A stretch of 48,653 bases of DNA, taken from NCBI GenBank assembly GCA_949289125.1, contig CASEME010000007.1, positions 1 to 48,653 of the forward strand, given 5' to 3'. Position 1 is the first letter of the stretch; each line of letters starts with the position of its first letter. This document shows positions 9,719 through 17,412 of the stretch, piece after piece. A program made the translations under genes and the position numbers. Under the pieces are notes generated by a model, which did not search any database, was not told the origin of the DNA, and was given only the letters and a program-made list of their open reading frames with translations. The stretch is from an uncultured Eubacteriales bacterium. GTDB lineage: Bacteria > Bacillota > Clostridia > Christensenellales > CAG-314.

Positions 9719-10216
9719 TCAGCCTATAAGAAAGGCATTGGAAAGTTTGCTTGTCTGAATATGAGTAAGCGCCACCGCCAAAGCATCGGCAGCGTCATCG
9801 GGCTTGGGTACAGAGGACAGTTGCAAAAATACTCGCACCATCTCTTGTATTTGCTTTTTTTCTGCTCTGCCATAGCCTGTCATTGCCTGCTTGACCTGCA
9901 GAGGTGTGTACTCGTACAACCTTCCGCAGTAATGTATAGCCGCGAGCAAAACTACTCCCCTTGCTTGTGCTACGTTGATACCTGTTGTAATGTTGGTATT
10001 GAAAAACAATTCTTCTATAGCAACTTCTTCAGGCTTAAATTTTTCAAACAACTCCATAGTTGCCTTGTAAATAAGGGCAAGCCTAACAGGTACGCTTTCC
10101 TCTTTTGGCGTACGAATAACACCATAGTCAATCACCTTTTTGCCCTTGCTGTCGTACTCCAACACGCCGTAACCTACAATGGCAAGTCCGGGGTCAAAAC
10201 CAATTACTCTTGTCAT
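9719..10216 (-). CDS. ruvC: crossover junction endodeoxyribonuclease RuvC
   Basis: Holliday junction resolvase. It begins MTRVIGFDPGLAIVGYG, whose Asp is the first catalytic acid. The others are in VAIEELFFNTN and in the C-terminal PDDAADALAVALTH. KQAMTGYGRAEKKQIQEMV is also typical. ATG at 10216 is preceded by GGGAG 6 nt away; the longer frame upstream has no family similarity and runs through the promoter. Length is 165 residues. Confidence 0.96.
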   Translation of the reverse strand: MTRVIGFDPGLAIVGYGVLEYDSKGKKVIDYGVIRTPKEESVPVRLALIYKATMELFEKFKPEEVAIEELFFNTNITTGINVAQARGVVLLAAIHYCGRLYEYTPLQVKQAMTGYGRAEKKQIQEMVRVFLQLSSVPKPDDAADALAVALTHIQTSKLSNAFLIG

Positions 10217-10286
10217 AACTGCTCCCAAAATATGTAGCGTGTACAGCCTACGACAATAGGATATATCACTACAAACATCAACTTGT

Positions 10287-10315
10287 ATAATACTTGAAAA
10301 GGCAAAAAATGTCAA
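10287..10315 (-). promoter_or_regulatory. sigma-A promoter of ruvC-ruvA-ruvB-queA-tgt
   Basis: On the minus strand, a perfect -35 TTGACA (10310-10315), a 17-bp spacer and -10 TATTAT (10287-10292). The ruvC ATG is about 65 nt downstream of the likely start. I see no LexA box between. Confidence 0.75.
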
Positions 10316-10335
10316 CAAATACGTACTCTACAAAC

Positions 10336-10371
10336 AACGGGTACGCCTCTCAAATAGAAAACGTACCCGTG
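10336..10371 (-). terminator. intrinsic terminator after the CoA-disulfide reductase gene
   Basis: A 9-bp stem ACGGGTACG with CGTACCCGT is followed on the minus strand by TTGTTTG. It separates this gene from the ruvC promoter. Confidence 0.65.
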
Positions 10372-10396
10372 TTGATAAATATATATTACTGTAATA

Positions 10397-12073
10397 TTAG
10401 TCTTTTACATCGCTAAAACGCTCGTCACCTGCAAAAGCGTGATGCAATGATTGCAACAAACGGAAACCGCCCGCTACGTTGCAACAGTCAAAGCCGTTGG
10501 CAGACAAGATACGTGCCGCAATATAACTACGCAAACCGCTGTGACAATGCACATAGATTTTTTGGCTTTTGTCGAGCTCATTGATACGTGCACGCAGACT
10601 ATCCAAAGGTATATGCACGCTACCTGCGATACGACCTGTTGCCACCTCATAATCTGTTCGTACATCGAGTACGACTGCATTGTCCTGAGCAACAAGTTGT
10701 TTCAACTGTTCGGCAAAGCACTGCTTTACAAGACCGTTGTTGATATTTTCCGCAACGTATCCAGCCATGTTGACAGGATCTTTTGCACTACCAAAAGGAG
10801 GCGCATAGCACAACTCAAGACGTGTTAGGTCTTGTATAGTACCGCCCAATCTTATTGTACACGCAAGTACGTCCATGCGTTTGTCCACACCGTCAAAGCC
10901 CACTATCTGCGCACCCAATAGCTTGCCGCTCTGCTTTTCCCACAGCACTTTGAGCGACATATTGGTTGCGTTGGGATAGTAGCCGGCGTGTGAGCCACTG
11001 TACAACAACACTTTGTCATACGCTATGCCTTCGGCAACTGTCTGACGCTCGTTGATACCTGTTGTGGCTACTGTCATATCAAACAATTTGAGTACAGACG
11101 AGCCTTGTGCACCATCGTATTTACTTTGTATTCCGCAAATGTTATCGGCAGCTATTCTGCCTTGCTTATTTGCCGGTCCTGCCAAAGCAATAGCCGTCTT
11201 TTTGCCTGTAACAAAATTGTCTATCTCGGTTACATCGCCTACGCAGTACACGTCTTGTACATTGGTACGCATTTGGCTGTCTACTTTTACAAAGCCACGC
11301 TCGTTAAGCGCTATGCCTGCCTTGCCAATCATCTGAGATTCGGGGCGCACACCTACAGACAACAACACCATATCGGCTTTGTGTGCTTTGCCGTCTACGT
11401 CCACTACAAGCGACTTACCTTGCTTGGTGATGCCATTGACAGCAGCATTGCACAATACATTGACGCCTTTACTTGTAACATAGTTGTACACGTCGCAAGC
11501 CATATCAAAGTCCAACGGCGCAATGAGGTGAGGCGCACGCTCCACAACTGTTACCTTAAGTCCTTCATGAGCAAGGTTTTCGGCAGTTTCTATACCAATG
11601 TATCCGCCACCCACTACCAAAGCTGTCTTTGCCTTGGTGCTGTCAATAAAGGACTTGATTGTCAATGCATCGGGAACGTTGCGCAAAGTGAATACACCTT
11701 GCAAATCCACGCCCTCCATTTTGGGCACAAAAGGCTCTGCGCCTGTAGACAACAACAATTTGTCGTAACTTTCCGTATATGTTTTGCCATCGCAACTTAC
11801 CGTCACGCACTTTTGGGATGTATCAATAGAGGTTACTTCACTGTTGACGCGCACATCAATATTAAAACGCTCCTTAAAACTTTGCGGCGTTTGCAATGTT
11901 AAGTTGCGTTTGTCGGTAATGACGCCACCTATATAATAGGGCAAGCCACAATTTGCAAAGGATACATATTGTCCGCGTTCCAATATGATTATCTCTGCTT
12001 TTTCGTCCAATCTTCTCAGTCTTGCCGCTGCCGTTGCACCGCCTGCAACGCCGCCCACAATAACTACTTTCAT
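10397..12073 (-). CDS. CoA-disulfide reductase/NADH oxidase-type flavoprotein fused to rhodanese
   Basis: FAD- and NAD(P)H-dependent oxidoreductase of the single-Cys disulfide reductase group. VVIVGGVAGGATAAARLRR at the N-terminus binds FAD. The redox Cys42 lies in SFANCGLPYYIGG, the NAD(P)H site is ALVVGGGYIGIETAENL, and VYCVGDVTE is the second FAD motif. Residues about 450-558 form a rhodanese domain with the active loop VHCHSGLRS. This fusion (CoADR-RHD) reduces CoA disulfide, polysulfide or persulfide; the exact substrate cannot be told here. ATG at 12073 follows GGAGG by 9 nt; the open frame upstream lacks family similarity. It is a single-gene unit with its own promoter and terminator. 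Confidence 0.9.
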   Translation of the reverse strand: MKVVIVGGVAGGATAAARLRRLDEKAEIIILERGQYVSFANCGLPYYIGGVITDKRNLTLQTPQSFKERFNIDVRVNSEVTSIDTSQKCVTVSCDGKTYTESYDKLLLSTGAEPFVPKMEGVDLQGVFTLRNVPDALTIKSFIDSTKAKTALVVGGGYIGIETAENLAHEGLKVTVVERAPHLIAPLDFDMACDVYNYVTSKGVNVLCNAAVNGITKQGKSLVVDVDGKAHKADMVLLSVGVRPESQMIGKAGIALNERGFVKVDSQMRTNVQDVYCVGDVTEIDNFVTGKKTAIALAGPANKQGRIAADNICGIQSKYDGAQGSSVLKLFDMTVATTGINERQTVAEGIAYDKVLLYSGSHAGYYPNATNMSLKVLWEKQSGKLLGAQIVGFDGVDKRMDVLACTIRLGGTIQDLTRLELCYAPPFGSAKDPVNMAGYVAENINNGLVKQCFAEQLKQLVAQDNAVVLDVRTDYEVATGRIAGSVHIPLDSLRARINELDKSQKIYVHCHSGLRSYIAARILSANGFDCCNVAGGFRLLQSLHHAFAGDERFSDVKD

Positions 12074-12112
12074 CTGCAAAACCTCCTGCAAACATATATT
12101 TCTGATAATATC

Positions 12113-12141
12113 ATCATAACACAAATATGTGCACTTTGTAA
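12113..12141 (-). promoter_or_regulatory. probable promoter of the CoA-disulfide reductase gene
   Basis: On the minus strand, -35 TTACAA (12136-12141), a 17-bp spacer and -10 TATGAT (12113-12118). The -35 is weak. Confidence 0.45.
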
Positions 12142-12184
12142 TAGTTGTATAGCAAATATTTTTTTGTGTGACAAAGTCACTAAA

Positions 12185-12215
12185 CAAAAAAGGCATCGGG
12201 ATTATCCGATACCTT
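12185..12215 (-). terminator. intrinsic terminator after yebC
   Basis: A 10-bp stem (AAGGTATCGG with CCGATGCCTT, one G-T pair) is followed by TTTTTTG on the minus strand, just past the yebC stop. Confidence 0.85.
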
Positions 12216-12223
12216 ATCCGTTG

Positions 12224-12958
12224 TTATTCCTCGTCGGGCAAAACTACATTGTGATATACGTTTTGCACATCATCGCTGTCGTCCAAAGCGTCCAACATAC
12301 GTTGAAATTTGACCAAATTGTCGCCCTCTAACGTTACCATATTGTTTGGCAACCACTCCATATCGGCAGATACAAGGTTGAGCCCTTTGTTGACTACTGC
12401 GTCACGTACAGCCGCCAAAGCTGTTGTATCGCAATACATCTCTATCATATTTTCCTCTACAGACACATCGTCCGCACCTGCTTCCAAAGCCAACTCAAAC
12501 AAAGCGTCTTCACTAAGCGAAAGTGTGTTTTCTGCCACAACTACGCCTTTGTGGTCAAACATAAAGCTGACGCAGTTTGTTTGGCCAAGGCTACCGCCGT
12601 TTTTGTCAAAAGCACAACGCACGTCGCCTGCAGTACGGTTTTTGTTGTCGGTAAGACACTCTACAATTACTGCGCTACCGCCTATACCGTAGCCTTCGTA
12701 CACCATCTCTACGTAGTCTACAGTGTTTAGTTCGCCACCTGCTTTTTTGATACTACGTGTGATGTTGTCGTTGGGCATATTGTTTGCCTTAGCCTTTTGC
12801 ACAACGTCGTACAGCTTGCTGTTGCTGTTGATATCCATACCGCCTGCTTTGACTGCTACGGCTATTTCACGACCAATTTTGGTGAATATTTTGCTACGAG
12901 CAGCATCGCCCTTTGCTTTTTTGTTTTTGATATTATTCCACTTGCTATGACCTGACAT
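12224..12958 (-). CDS. YebC/PmpR family protein
   Basis: Family of transcriptional regulators or translation factors; recent work on the family links it to relief of ribosome stalling. It begins MSGHSKWNNIKNKKAKGDAA and carries YEGYGIGGSAVIVECLTDNKNR and FDKNGGSLGQTNCVSFMF, all conserved. Full length at 244 residues. It starts 14 nt after the methyltransferase gene, so the pair is probably one operon. Confidence 0.95.
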   Translation of the reverse strand: MSGHSKWNNIKNKKAKGDAARSKIFTKIGREIAVAVKAGGMDINSNSKLYDVVQKAKANNMPNDNITRSIKKAGGELNTVDYVEMVYEGYGIGGSAVIVECLTDNKNRTAGDVRCAFDKNGGSLGQTNCVSFMFDHKGVVVAENTLSLSEDALFELALEAGADDVSVEENMIEMYCDTTALAAVRDAVVNKGLNLVSADMEWLPNNMVTLEGDNLVKFQRMLDALDDSDDVQNVYHNVVLPDEE

Positions 12959-12972
12959 ATTCTAACTCCCTT

Positions 12973-13725
12973 TCACTTCTGCAACAAATACATTATTATA
13001 CTGCCGGCGACAGACACATTGAGTGACTCCAAACCGTTTTTCATTGGCAAAGACACTATGCTATCACAATGCTCACGCGAAAAAGCACTAAGTCCGTTGC
13101 CCTCATTGCCCAACACAAGCGCAATGCTTGCCTTGCTTTTCCTATTGACTGTAGCAATATCCGCTCCGTTCATATCGCAAGCATATTTGTAGCAATCTGT
13201 CGGCAACTTGGCAAAAGCCTGCTCGATATTTGCAGTAGTATGCAGACGCAACGCAAAGTGCGCCGACATAGCCGAACGAATAACTTTGGGCGAATACACA
13301 TCAACACAGTTGCTACACAATACGTCCTCAAAGCCACACGCAAGCGCAGTACGAAGCAACGTACCAACATTGCCTGCGTCCTGCAAGCCGTCGAGCACCA
13401 AGCAATCGCCTGTGCTACCAATACCGACGTCCACACTGTCCATATTGACTACGGCAAGTACGCCCTGACCGTTGACCACGTCACTGACACTACTAAAGAC
13501 AGTATCGGCAACATACACAACTTTGGACAGTAGGCTGTCGGGGACAATAACTTTGCTACTTTGCGCAACATACACGGCTGTTATTTGCTTGCCAAAGCGT
13601 ACTGCGTCATTTAGAAGTTTTTCACCCTCTACCACATACTGTCTGTATTGCTGACGATATTTTTTTTGCCCGATAAGTTTGTTGAGCAGTTTGATATTGT
13701 TGTTGGTTGCAGATGTTATCAACAT
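12973..13725 (-). CDS. SpoU/TrmH family RNA 2'-O-ribose methyltransferase
   Basis: SPOUT-fold methyltransferase acting on rRNA or tRNA; the exact nucleotide cannot be told. The N-terminal substrate-binding domain has the family pattern (KYRQQYRQYVVEGEKLLNDA). The three SpoU motifs are LDGLQDAGNVGTLLRTA (motif 1), IALVLGNEGNGLS (motif 2) and LPMKNGLESLNVSVAGSI (motif 3, knot and SAM site). ATG at 13725 lies just outside the rplT terminator; a TTG 15 nt upstream would lie inside it. In Bacillus a SpoU methyltransferase (ysgA) also lies near rplT. No separate promoter was found in the 39-nt gap, so read-through may supply expression. Confidence 0.9.
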   Translation of the reverse strand: MLITSATNNNIKLLNKLIGQKKYRQQYRQYVVEGEKLLNDAVRFGKQITAVYVAQSSKVIVPDSLLSKVVYVADTVFSSVSDVVNGQGVLAVVNMDSVDVGIGSTGDCLVLDGLQDAGNVGTLLRTALACGFEDVLCSNCVDVYSPKVIRSAMSAHFALRLHTTANIEQAFAKLPTDCYKYACDMNGADIATVNRKSKASIALVLGNEGNGLSAFSREHCDSIVSLPMKNGLESLNVSVAGSIIMYLLQK

Positions 13726-13736
13726 AATCAAAATAA

Positions 13737-13767
13737 ACAAAGCCTTTTATCATACAATAAAAGGCTT
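13737..13767 (-). terminator. intrinsic terminator of infC-rpmI-rplT
   Basis: A perfect 11-bp stem, AAGCCTTTTAT with ATAAAAGGCTT (13740-13750 and 13757-13767), is followed by TGTTTATTTT on the minus strand. Confidence 0.8.
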
Positions 13768-13779
13768 GCTGTTACAAAT

Positions 13780-14133
13780 TTACTTAAGGTTTGCTTTTGC
13801 AGTTTCTGCAAGCTGAGCAAATGCTTTTGCATCACTTACAGCCAAGTCTGCAAGCACTTTTCTGTTCAAATCAATGTTAGCTACTTTCAAACCGTGCATC
13901 ATCTTGCTGTAAGACAAGCCGTTGGCATGAGCGCCTGCATTGATACGAGCAATCCAAAGACTGCGCATGTCTCTCTTTTTGAGTCTTCTACCCACATAAG
14001 CGTAATTGCCGCTCTTCATAACGGCTTCGCGAGCTATGCGGTAGTTAGTAGATTTTGCACCAAAGTAACCTTTGGCAGCTTTCAATATCTTTCTGCGTTT
14101 TTTAACGGCATTGACGCCTCTCTTAATTCTCAT
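13780..14133 (-). CDS. rplT: large subunit ribosomal protein bL20
   Basis: Assembly protein of the 50S subunit that also controls its own operon in Firmicutes through the infC leader. It begins [20 protein letters not shown] and has [20 protein letters not shown], near-invariant in L20. Length 117 is normal. It is the last gene of the infC operon. Confidence 0.98.
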   Translation of the reverse strand: MRIKRGVNAVKKRRKILKAAKGYFGAKSTNYRIAREAVMKSGNYAYVGRRLKKRDMRSLWIARINAGAHANGLSYSKMMHGLKVANIDLNRKVLADLAVSDAKAFAQLAETAKANLK

Positions 14134-14153
14134 AACTCTCTATCCTCCCGCTA

Positions 14154-14348
14154 TCAGTATGGCAACATGCTCTTGATGTTCTTTTCCATTGTCTTGTCGA
14201 CATAGGCTGTGCTACGCAAGTTGCGTGTTCTCTTGGTTGTCTTTTTGCCCAACTTGTGGTTTTTGTTGGACTGTGCGCGCTTAATTTTGCCGCTCTTCAA
14301 TACGACAAATCTCTTTTTGGATGCGCTGTGTGATTTTTGCTTAGGCAT
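14154..14348 (-). CDS. rpmI: large subunit ribosomal protein bL35
   Basis: A 64-residue 50S protein. It begins MPKQKSHSASKKRFVVLKSG and ends with KNIKSMLPY, as in the family. ATG at 14348 lies close after a GGGAGGAAAAGGAC site; the open frame further upstream overlaps infC and has no L35 similarity. Confidence 0.97.
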   Translation of the reverse strand: MPKQKSHSASKKRFVVLKSGKIKRAQSNKNHKLGKKTTKRTRNLRSTAYVDKTMEKNIKSMLPY

Positions 14349-14373
14349 AATGTCCTTTTCCTCCCAATTATAT

Positions 14374-14886
14374 TTACTTACCGACAACGGGCGACAACAC
14401 CATAGAGATGTTTCTACCCTCAACATTCGGTTGTTTGTCTATCTTTGCTACCGACTGCAACAATTCTGCAAACTTAGCCATAACTTCCACACCCTGATGT
14501 GCATACGCTTGTTGTCTGCCACGCATACGTATAGTTGCTTTTACTTTGTTGCCGTCTGCCAAAAATTTTGCCGCTATTTTTGCCTTTGTGTTAAGGTCGC
14601 CTATATCTATTGTCATAGACAGCCACACTTCCTTAACCTCAATAGTCTTTTGATTGCGGCGCATTTCTTTTTCCTTTTTTGTCTGCTCGTACTTGTACTT
14701 GCTGTAGTCCATAATTTTGCATACGGGCGGTACTGCGTTGGGTGATATTTTTACAAGGTCAAGACCTTCGTCATCAGCCATACGCTGTGCTTCGTGTGCA
14801 GATACAATGCCGAGCTGTTGTCCCTCACTGCCTATCAAACGAACTTCTCTGTCACGAATTTCGTTGTTGGTTTGTAGCTCTTTAAT
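14374..14886 (-). CDS. infC: translation initiation factor IF-3
   Basis: Binds the 30S subunit, prevents early joining of 50S and proofreads start codons. It reads IKELQTNNEIRDREVRLIG at the N-terminus, then LDLVKISPNAVPPVCKIMDY, and the C-domain WLSMTIDIGDLNTKAK with ATIRMRGRQQAY. The start is ATT at 14886: it lies 7 nt after GAGGAGGA and gives a normal 170-residue IF-3. The in-frame ATG further upstream falls in the leader terminator region. An AUU-type start is well known for infC and lets IF-3 discriminate against its own mRNA. Upstream is a leader with its own terminator. Confidence 0.93.
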   Translation of the reverse strand: MKELQTNNEIRDREVRLIGSEGQQLGIVSAHEAQRMADDEGLDLVKISPNAVPPVCKIMDYSKYKYEQTKKEKEMRRNQKTIEVKEVWLSMTIDIGDLNTKAKIAAKFLADGNKVKATIRMRGRQQAYAHQGVEVMAKFAELLQSVAKIDKQPNVEGRNISMVLSPVVGK

Positions 14887-15050
14887 GGGTATGTCCTCCT
14901 CAAAAAATAAAAAATGCGGCAAAGCAAACTTTACCACATCAAATATATAACGCACACAAACGCAAACATCGCGTATGTTGCCACGCTAACTATTGAATAA
15001 CCAAAAAGCGCACTCGCCGTTTGGTGAGAATGGTAAATTCTGCTTTACTT
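14887..15050 (-). promoter_or_regulatory. infC operon leader with internal terminator
   Basis: About 160 nt lie between the promoter and the ATT start. Just before the Shine-Dalgarno is a hairpin, GTGGTAAAG with CTTTGCCGC and a 4-nt loop (about 14914-14935), followed by T-runs. In Firmicutes the infC leader is ended early when free L20 (or in some species another signal) stabilises such a terminator. I could not fold the competing structure. The gap between infC and thrS holds this leader, the promoter and the thrS terminator. Confidence 0.7.
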
Positions 15051-15055
15051 TGAGT

Positions 15056-15084
15056 ATTATAACAAAAAGGACTGAACAAGTCAA
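15056..15084 (-). promoter_or_regulatory. sigma-A promoter of infC-rpmI-rplT
   Basis: On the minus strand, -35 TTGACT (15079-15084), a 17-bp spacer and a perfect -10 TATAAT (15056-15061). The -35 and spacer lie inside the thrS terminator stem. Confidence 0.8.
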
Positions 15085-15097
15085 TCCTTTTTGCATA
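15062..15097 (-). terminator. intrinsic terminator of thrS
   Basis: A 12-bp stem (AAAAAGGATTGA with TCAGTCCTTTTT, one G-T pair) and a short loop; the descending arm ends in the T-run. It overlaps the infC promoter. Confidence 0.8.
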
Positions 15098-15195
15098 GTT
15101 TTATCAAACTTTTTTGGTACAATTATGCACTATTTTTGTTGCTGACAAATCGCCTTGTCACAACTGTTTTGTTGTAGCAAAGACACTCCCACTTT

Positions 15196-17112
15196 TTACA
15201 GCTCGTATGTCTTTTTGTCGTTTTCCTTTTTAACTTTTTTGACAAAGTCTTTGACAAGCATACTGCCAATGTCGCCGTGTTTGCGTTGACGCACAGATAC
15301 TGTGCCAGCCTCCTGCTCTTTTTCACCCACTACTATCATATAAGGTGTTTTTTGCAGTTGTGCTTCTCTTATGCGGTAACCTATCTTTTCGTTGCGGCAA
15401 TCGGTCTCTGCACGCAGACCTTTTTTGTTGAGCTCTGCGCACACTTTTTCGGCATACTCGTTGTAATTTTCCGATATAGGCAATACCTTAACTTGCACGG
15501 GAGCAAGCCAAACAGGGAAAGCGCCTGCGTAGTGCTCGGTAAGTATAGCAATAAAACGCTCGATACTGCCAAAAATTACTCTGTGTATCATGACAGGGCG
15601 GTGCTTTTCGCCGTCTTGTCCAACGTAGGTCAAATCAAAACGCTCGGGCATCTGGAAGTCCAACTGAATAGTTGCGCACTGCCATGTTCTGCCTATGCTG
15701 TCTTCCAAGTGGAAGTCAATTTTCGGTCCGTAAAATGCGCCGTCGCCCTCGTTAATTTCGTAATCTTTGCCCAAAATTTCCAAAGCACGCTTAAGTGCCG
15801 CCGTTGCACTGTTCCACTGCTCGTCTGTACCCATACTATCCTTGGGACGTGTGGAAAGCTCCAACTTGTACTTGAAGCCAAACACTTTGTAGAAGCTGTC
15901 TATAAGTCTTACAACGCCTTCTATCTCACTCTCAATTTGGTCGGGCGTCATAAAGATGTGAGCATCGTCCTGTGTAAAGCAACGTACACGCATAAGACCG
16001 TGCAAAGCACCCGAAAGCTCGTGACGGTGAACAAGTCCCAACTCTGCCATACGTTCGGGCAAATCTCTGTACGAGTGAGGTTTGCGCTTGTACACCAACA
16101 TACCACCCGGGCAGTTCATCGGTTTTATAGCATAGTCGTTGTCGTCAATTTTGACAACATACATATTGTCTTTGTAGTGATCCCAGTGACCGGAACGATG
16201 CCACAACTCCTGATTGAGTATCATAGGTGTTTTTATTTCCTGATAGCCGGCTTTGCGGTGTTCCTGACGCCAAAAGTCTTCCAATATGTTGCGCAAGGTC
16301 ATACCCTTAGGCAAGAATACAGGGAAGCCAGGGCCTTCGTCAAATATGTCAAACAAATCCAATTCTTTGCCCAACTTTCTGTGGTCGCGACGTTTTGCCT
16401 CCTCAATGCGGGCAATATATTCGTCCAATTCACTTCTTTTTTCAAACGCAGTGCCATAAATACGTGTAAGCATCTTGTTTTTGACATCGCCACGCCAATA
16501 TGCGCCTGCTACAGAAGTGAGTTTGAAGCACTTAATTTTGCCTGTGGACGACATGTGCGGTCCTCTGCACAAGTCCACAAACTCGCCCTGACGATACAGC
16601 GATATTGTGCCGTCTTCAAGGTCCTCAATCAACTCTACTTTGTATATCTCGCCTTTGTCGGTAAACATTTTCAAAGCGTCTGCCTTGGAAACGTCCTCTC
16701 GTACAATGGGGAAGTTTTGCTTAACAATCTCATCCATCTCCTTTTCGATGCGAGCAAGTAAGCCCTCTTGTTCCACTTCCTCATTAAAATCTATGTCATA
16801 ATAAAAGCCATTTTTGACAGCAGGTCCTATAGCCAACTTTGCGTTGGGGTAGAGGCGTTTTACTGCCTGCGCCATCAAGTGTGAAGCCGAGTGACGCAAC
16901 ACTTCCAAACCTTGCTCGTCTCTCAATGTATATACCTTAAAGTCAGCATCGCTATCCACAACGTAAGACATATCGTGCATAACGCCGTTGACTTCACATG
17001 CAACTGCGTTGCGTGCAAGCCCCTGACTGACACTCTCGGTAATCTGCAATGCACTTACACTGTTGTCAAAATTTTTGACGCTGCCGTCTGGCAATTTGAT
17101 TGCAATACTCAT
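15196..17112 (-). CDS. thrS: threonyl-tRNA synthetase
   Basis: Charges tRNA-Thr. Domains in order: N-terminal TGS (about 1-62), editing SAD domain with HSASHLMAQAVKRLYP and the Cys/His region FVDLCRGPHMSSTGKIKCFKL, class II core with motif 2 MRVRCFTQDDAHIFMTP and zinc ligands in KPMNCPGGMLVYK, motif 3 near PVMIHRVIFGSIERFIA, then the anticodon-binding domain (about 530-638). 638 residues is normal. GGAGG precedes ATG at 17112. Expression is controlled by the T-box upstream. Confidence 0.98.
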   Translation of the reverse strand: MSIAIKLPDGSVKNFDNSVSALQITESVSQGLARNAVACEVNGVMHDMSYVVDSDADFKVYTLRDEQGLEVLRHSASHLMAQAVKRLYPNAKLAIGPAVKNGFYYDIDFNEEVEQEGLLARIEKEMDEIVKQNFPIVREDVSKADALKMFTDKGEIYKVELIEDLEDGTISLYRQGEFVDLCRGPHMSSTGKIKCFKLTSVAGAYWRGDVKNKMLTRIYGTAFEKRSELDEYIARIEEAKRRDHRKLGKELDLFDIFDEGPGFPVFLPKGMTLRNILEDFWRQEHRKAGYQEIKTPMILNQELWHRSGHWDHYKDNMYVVKIDDNDYAIKPMNCPGGMLVYKRKPHSYRDLPERMAELGLVHRHELSGALHGLMRVRCFTQDDAHIFMTPDQIESEIEGVVRLIDSFYKVFGFKYKLELSTRPKDSMGTDEQWNSATAALKRALEILGKDYEINEGDGAFYGPKIDFHLEDSIGRTWQCATIQLDFQMPERFDLTYVGQDGEKHRPVMIHRVIFGSIERFIAILTEHYAGAFPVWLAPVQVKVLPISENYNEYAEKVCAELNKKGLRAETDCRNEKIGYRIREAQLQKTPYMIVVGEKEQEAGTVSVRQRKHGDIGSMLVKDFVKKVKKENDKKTYEL

Positions 17113-17133
17113 AATTATTTAACCTCCGATAAA

Positions 17134-17166
17134 TAAAAAAATCCTTATGAAGCAATCTTCATAAGG
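17134..17166 (-). terminator. T-box terminator before thrS
   Basis: A 10-bp perfect stem CCTTATGAAG with CTTCATAAGG (17143-17152, 17157-17166) and a 4-nt loop, followed by seven T on the minus strand. It is the off-state hairpin of the T-box. Confidence 0.9.
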
Positions 17167-17377
17167 ACGAAATGTCTTAAAAACTTTTCCGTGGTTCCAC
17201 CTTAATTGACATTAGACAAAGTATAATGTCCGCTCTTTGTGCATATATTCGCCCATGCGTAGGCGCGTCTCAAAAAGTGGTATCCGTGTCTTGCACTAAT
17301 GTAACCTTCTCACCGCCGTTACTCGCTGTAAATATGCATTAGACAGGACGTGTCTTTTGTCTTAGACGATTAAGTTT
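17134..17377 (-). ncRNA. T-box leader of thrS
   Basis: Cis-acting RNA that senses uncharged tRNA-Thr. The invariant T-box sequence GGTGGAACCACGG is at 17189-17201 on the minus strand, followed by the terminator at 17134-17166. Upstream, the stem I region holds AGCGAGTAACGGCGGTGAGAAGG-type distal elements around 17300-17330. The likely specifier is ACC (Thr) in GATACCAC at 17279-17281. The specifier call rests on position and codon, not on a fold. Confidence 0.9.
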
Positions 17378-17383
17378 GACATA

Positions 17384-17412
17384 ATTTTAACGCTTTATTG
17401 TCGCACTGTCAA
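17384..17412 (-). promoter_or_regulatory. sigma-A promoter of T-box-thrS
   Basis: On the minus strand, a perfect -35 TTGACA (17407-17412), a 17-bp spacer and -10 TAAAAT (17384-17389). The -35 overlaps the stop codon of the YtxC-like gene. Confidence 0.75.

Noticed and set aside
15001..15030. Possible hairpin CTCGCC/GGTGAG in the infC leader
   Set aside because: The pairing only works on the plus strand; on the transcribed strand it has a mismatch.
15277..16761. 494-codon open frame on the plus strand
   Set aside because: It is in exact codon register opposite thrS and has no ribosome site or family similarity; it exists because thrS avoids three codons.
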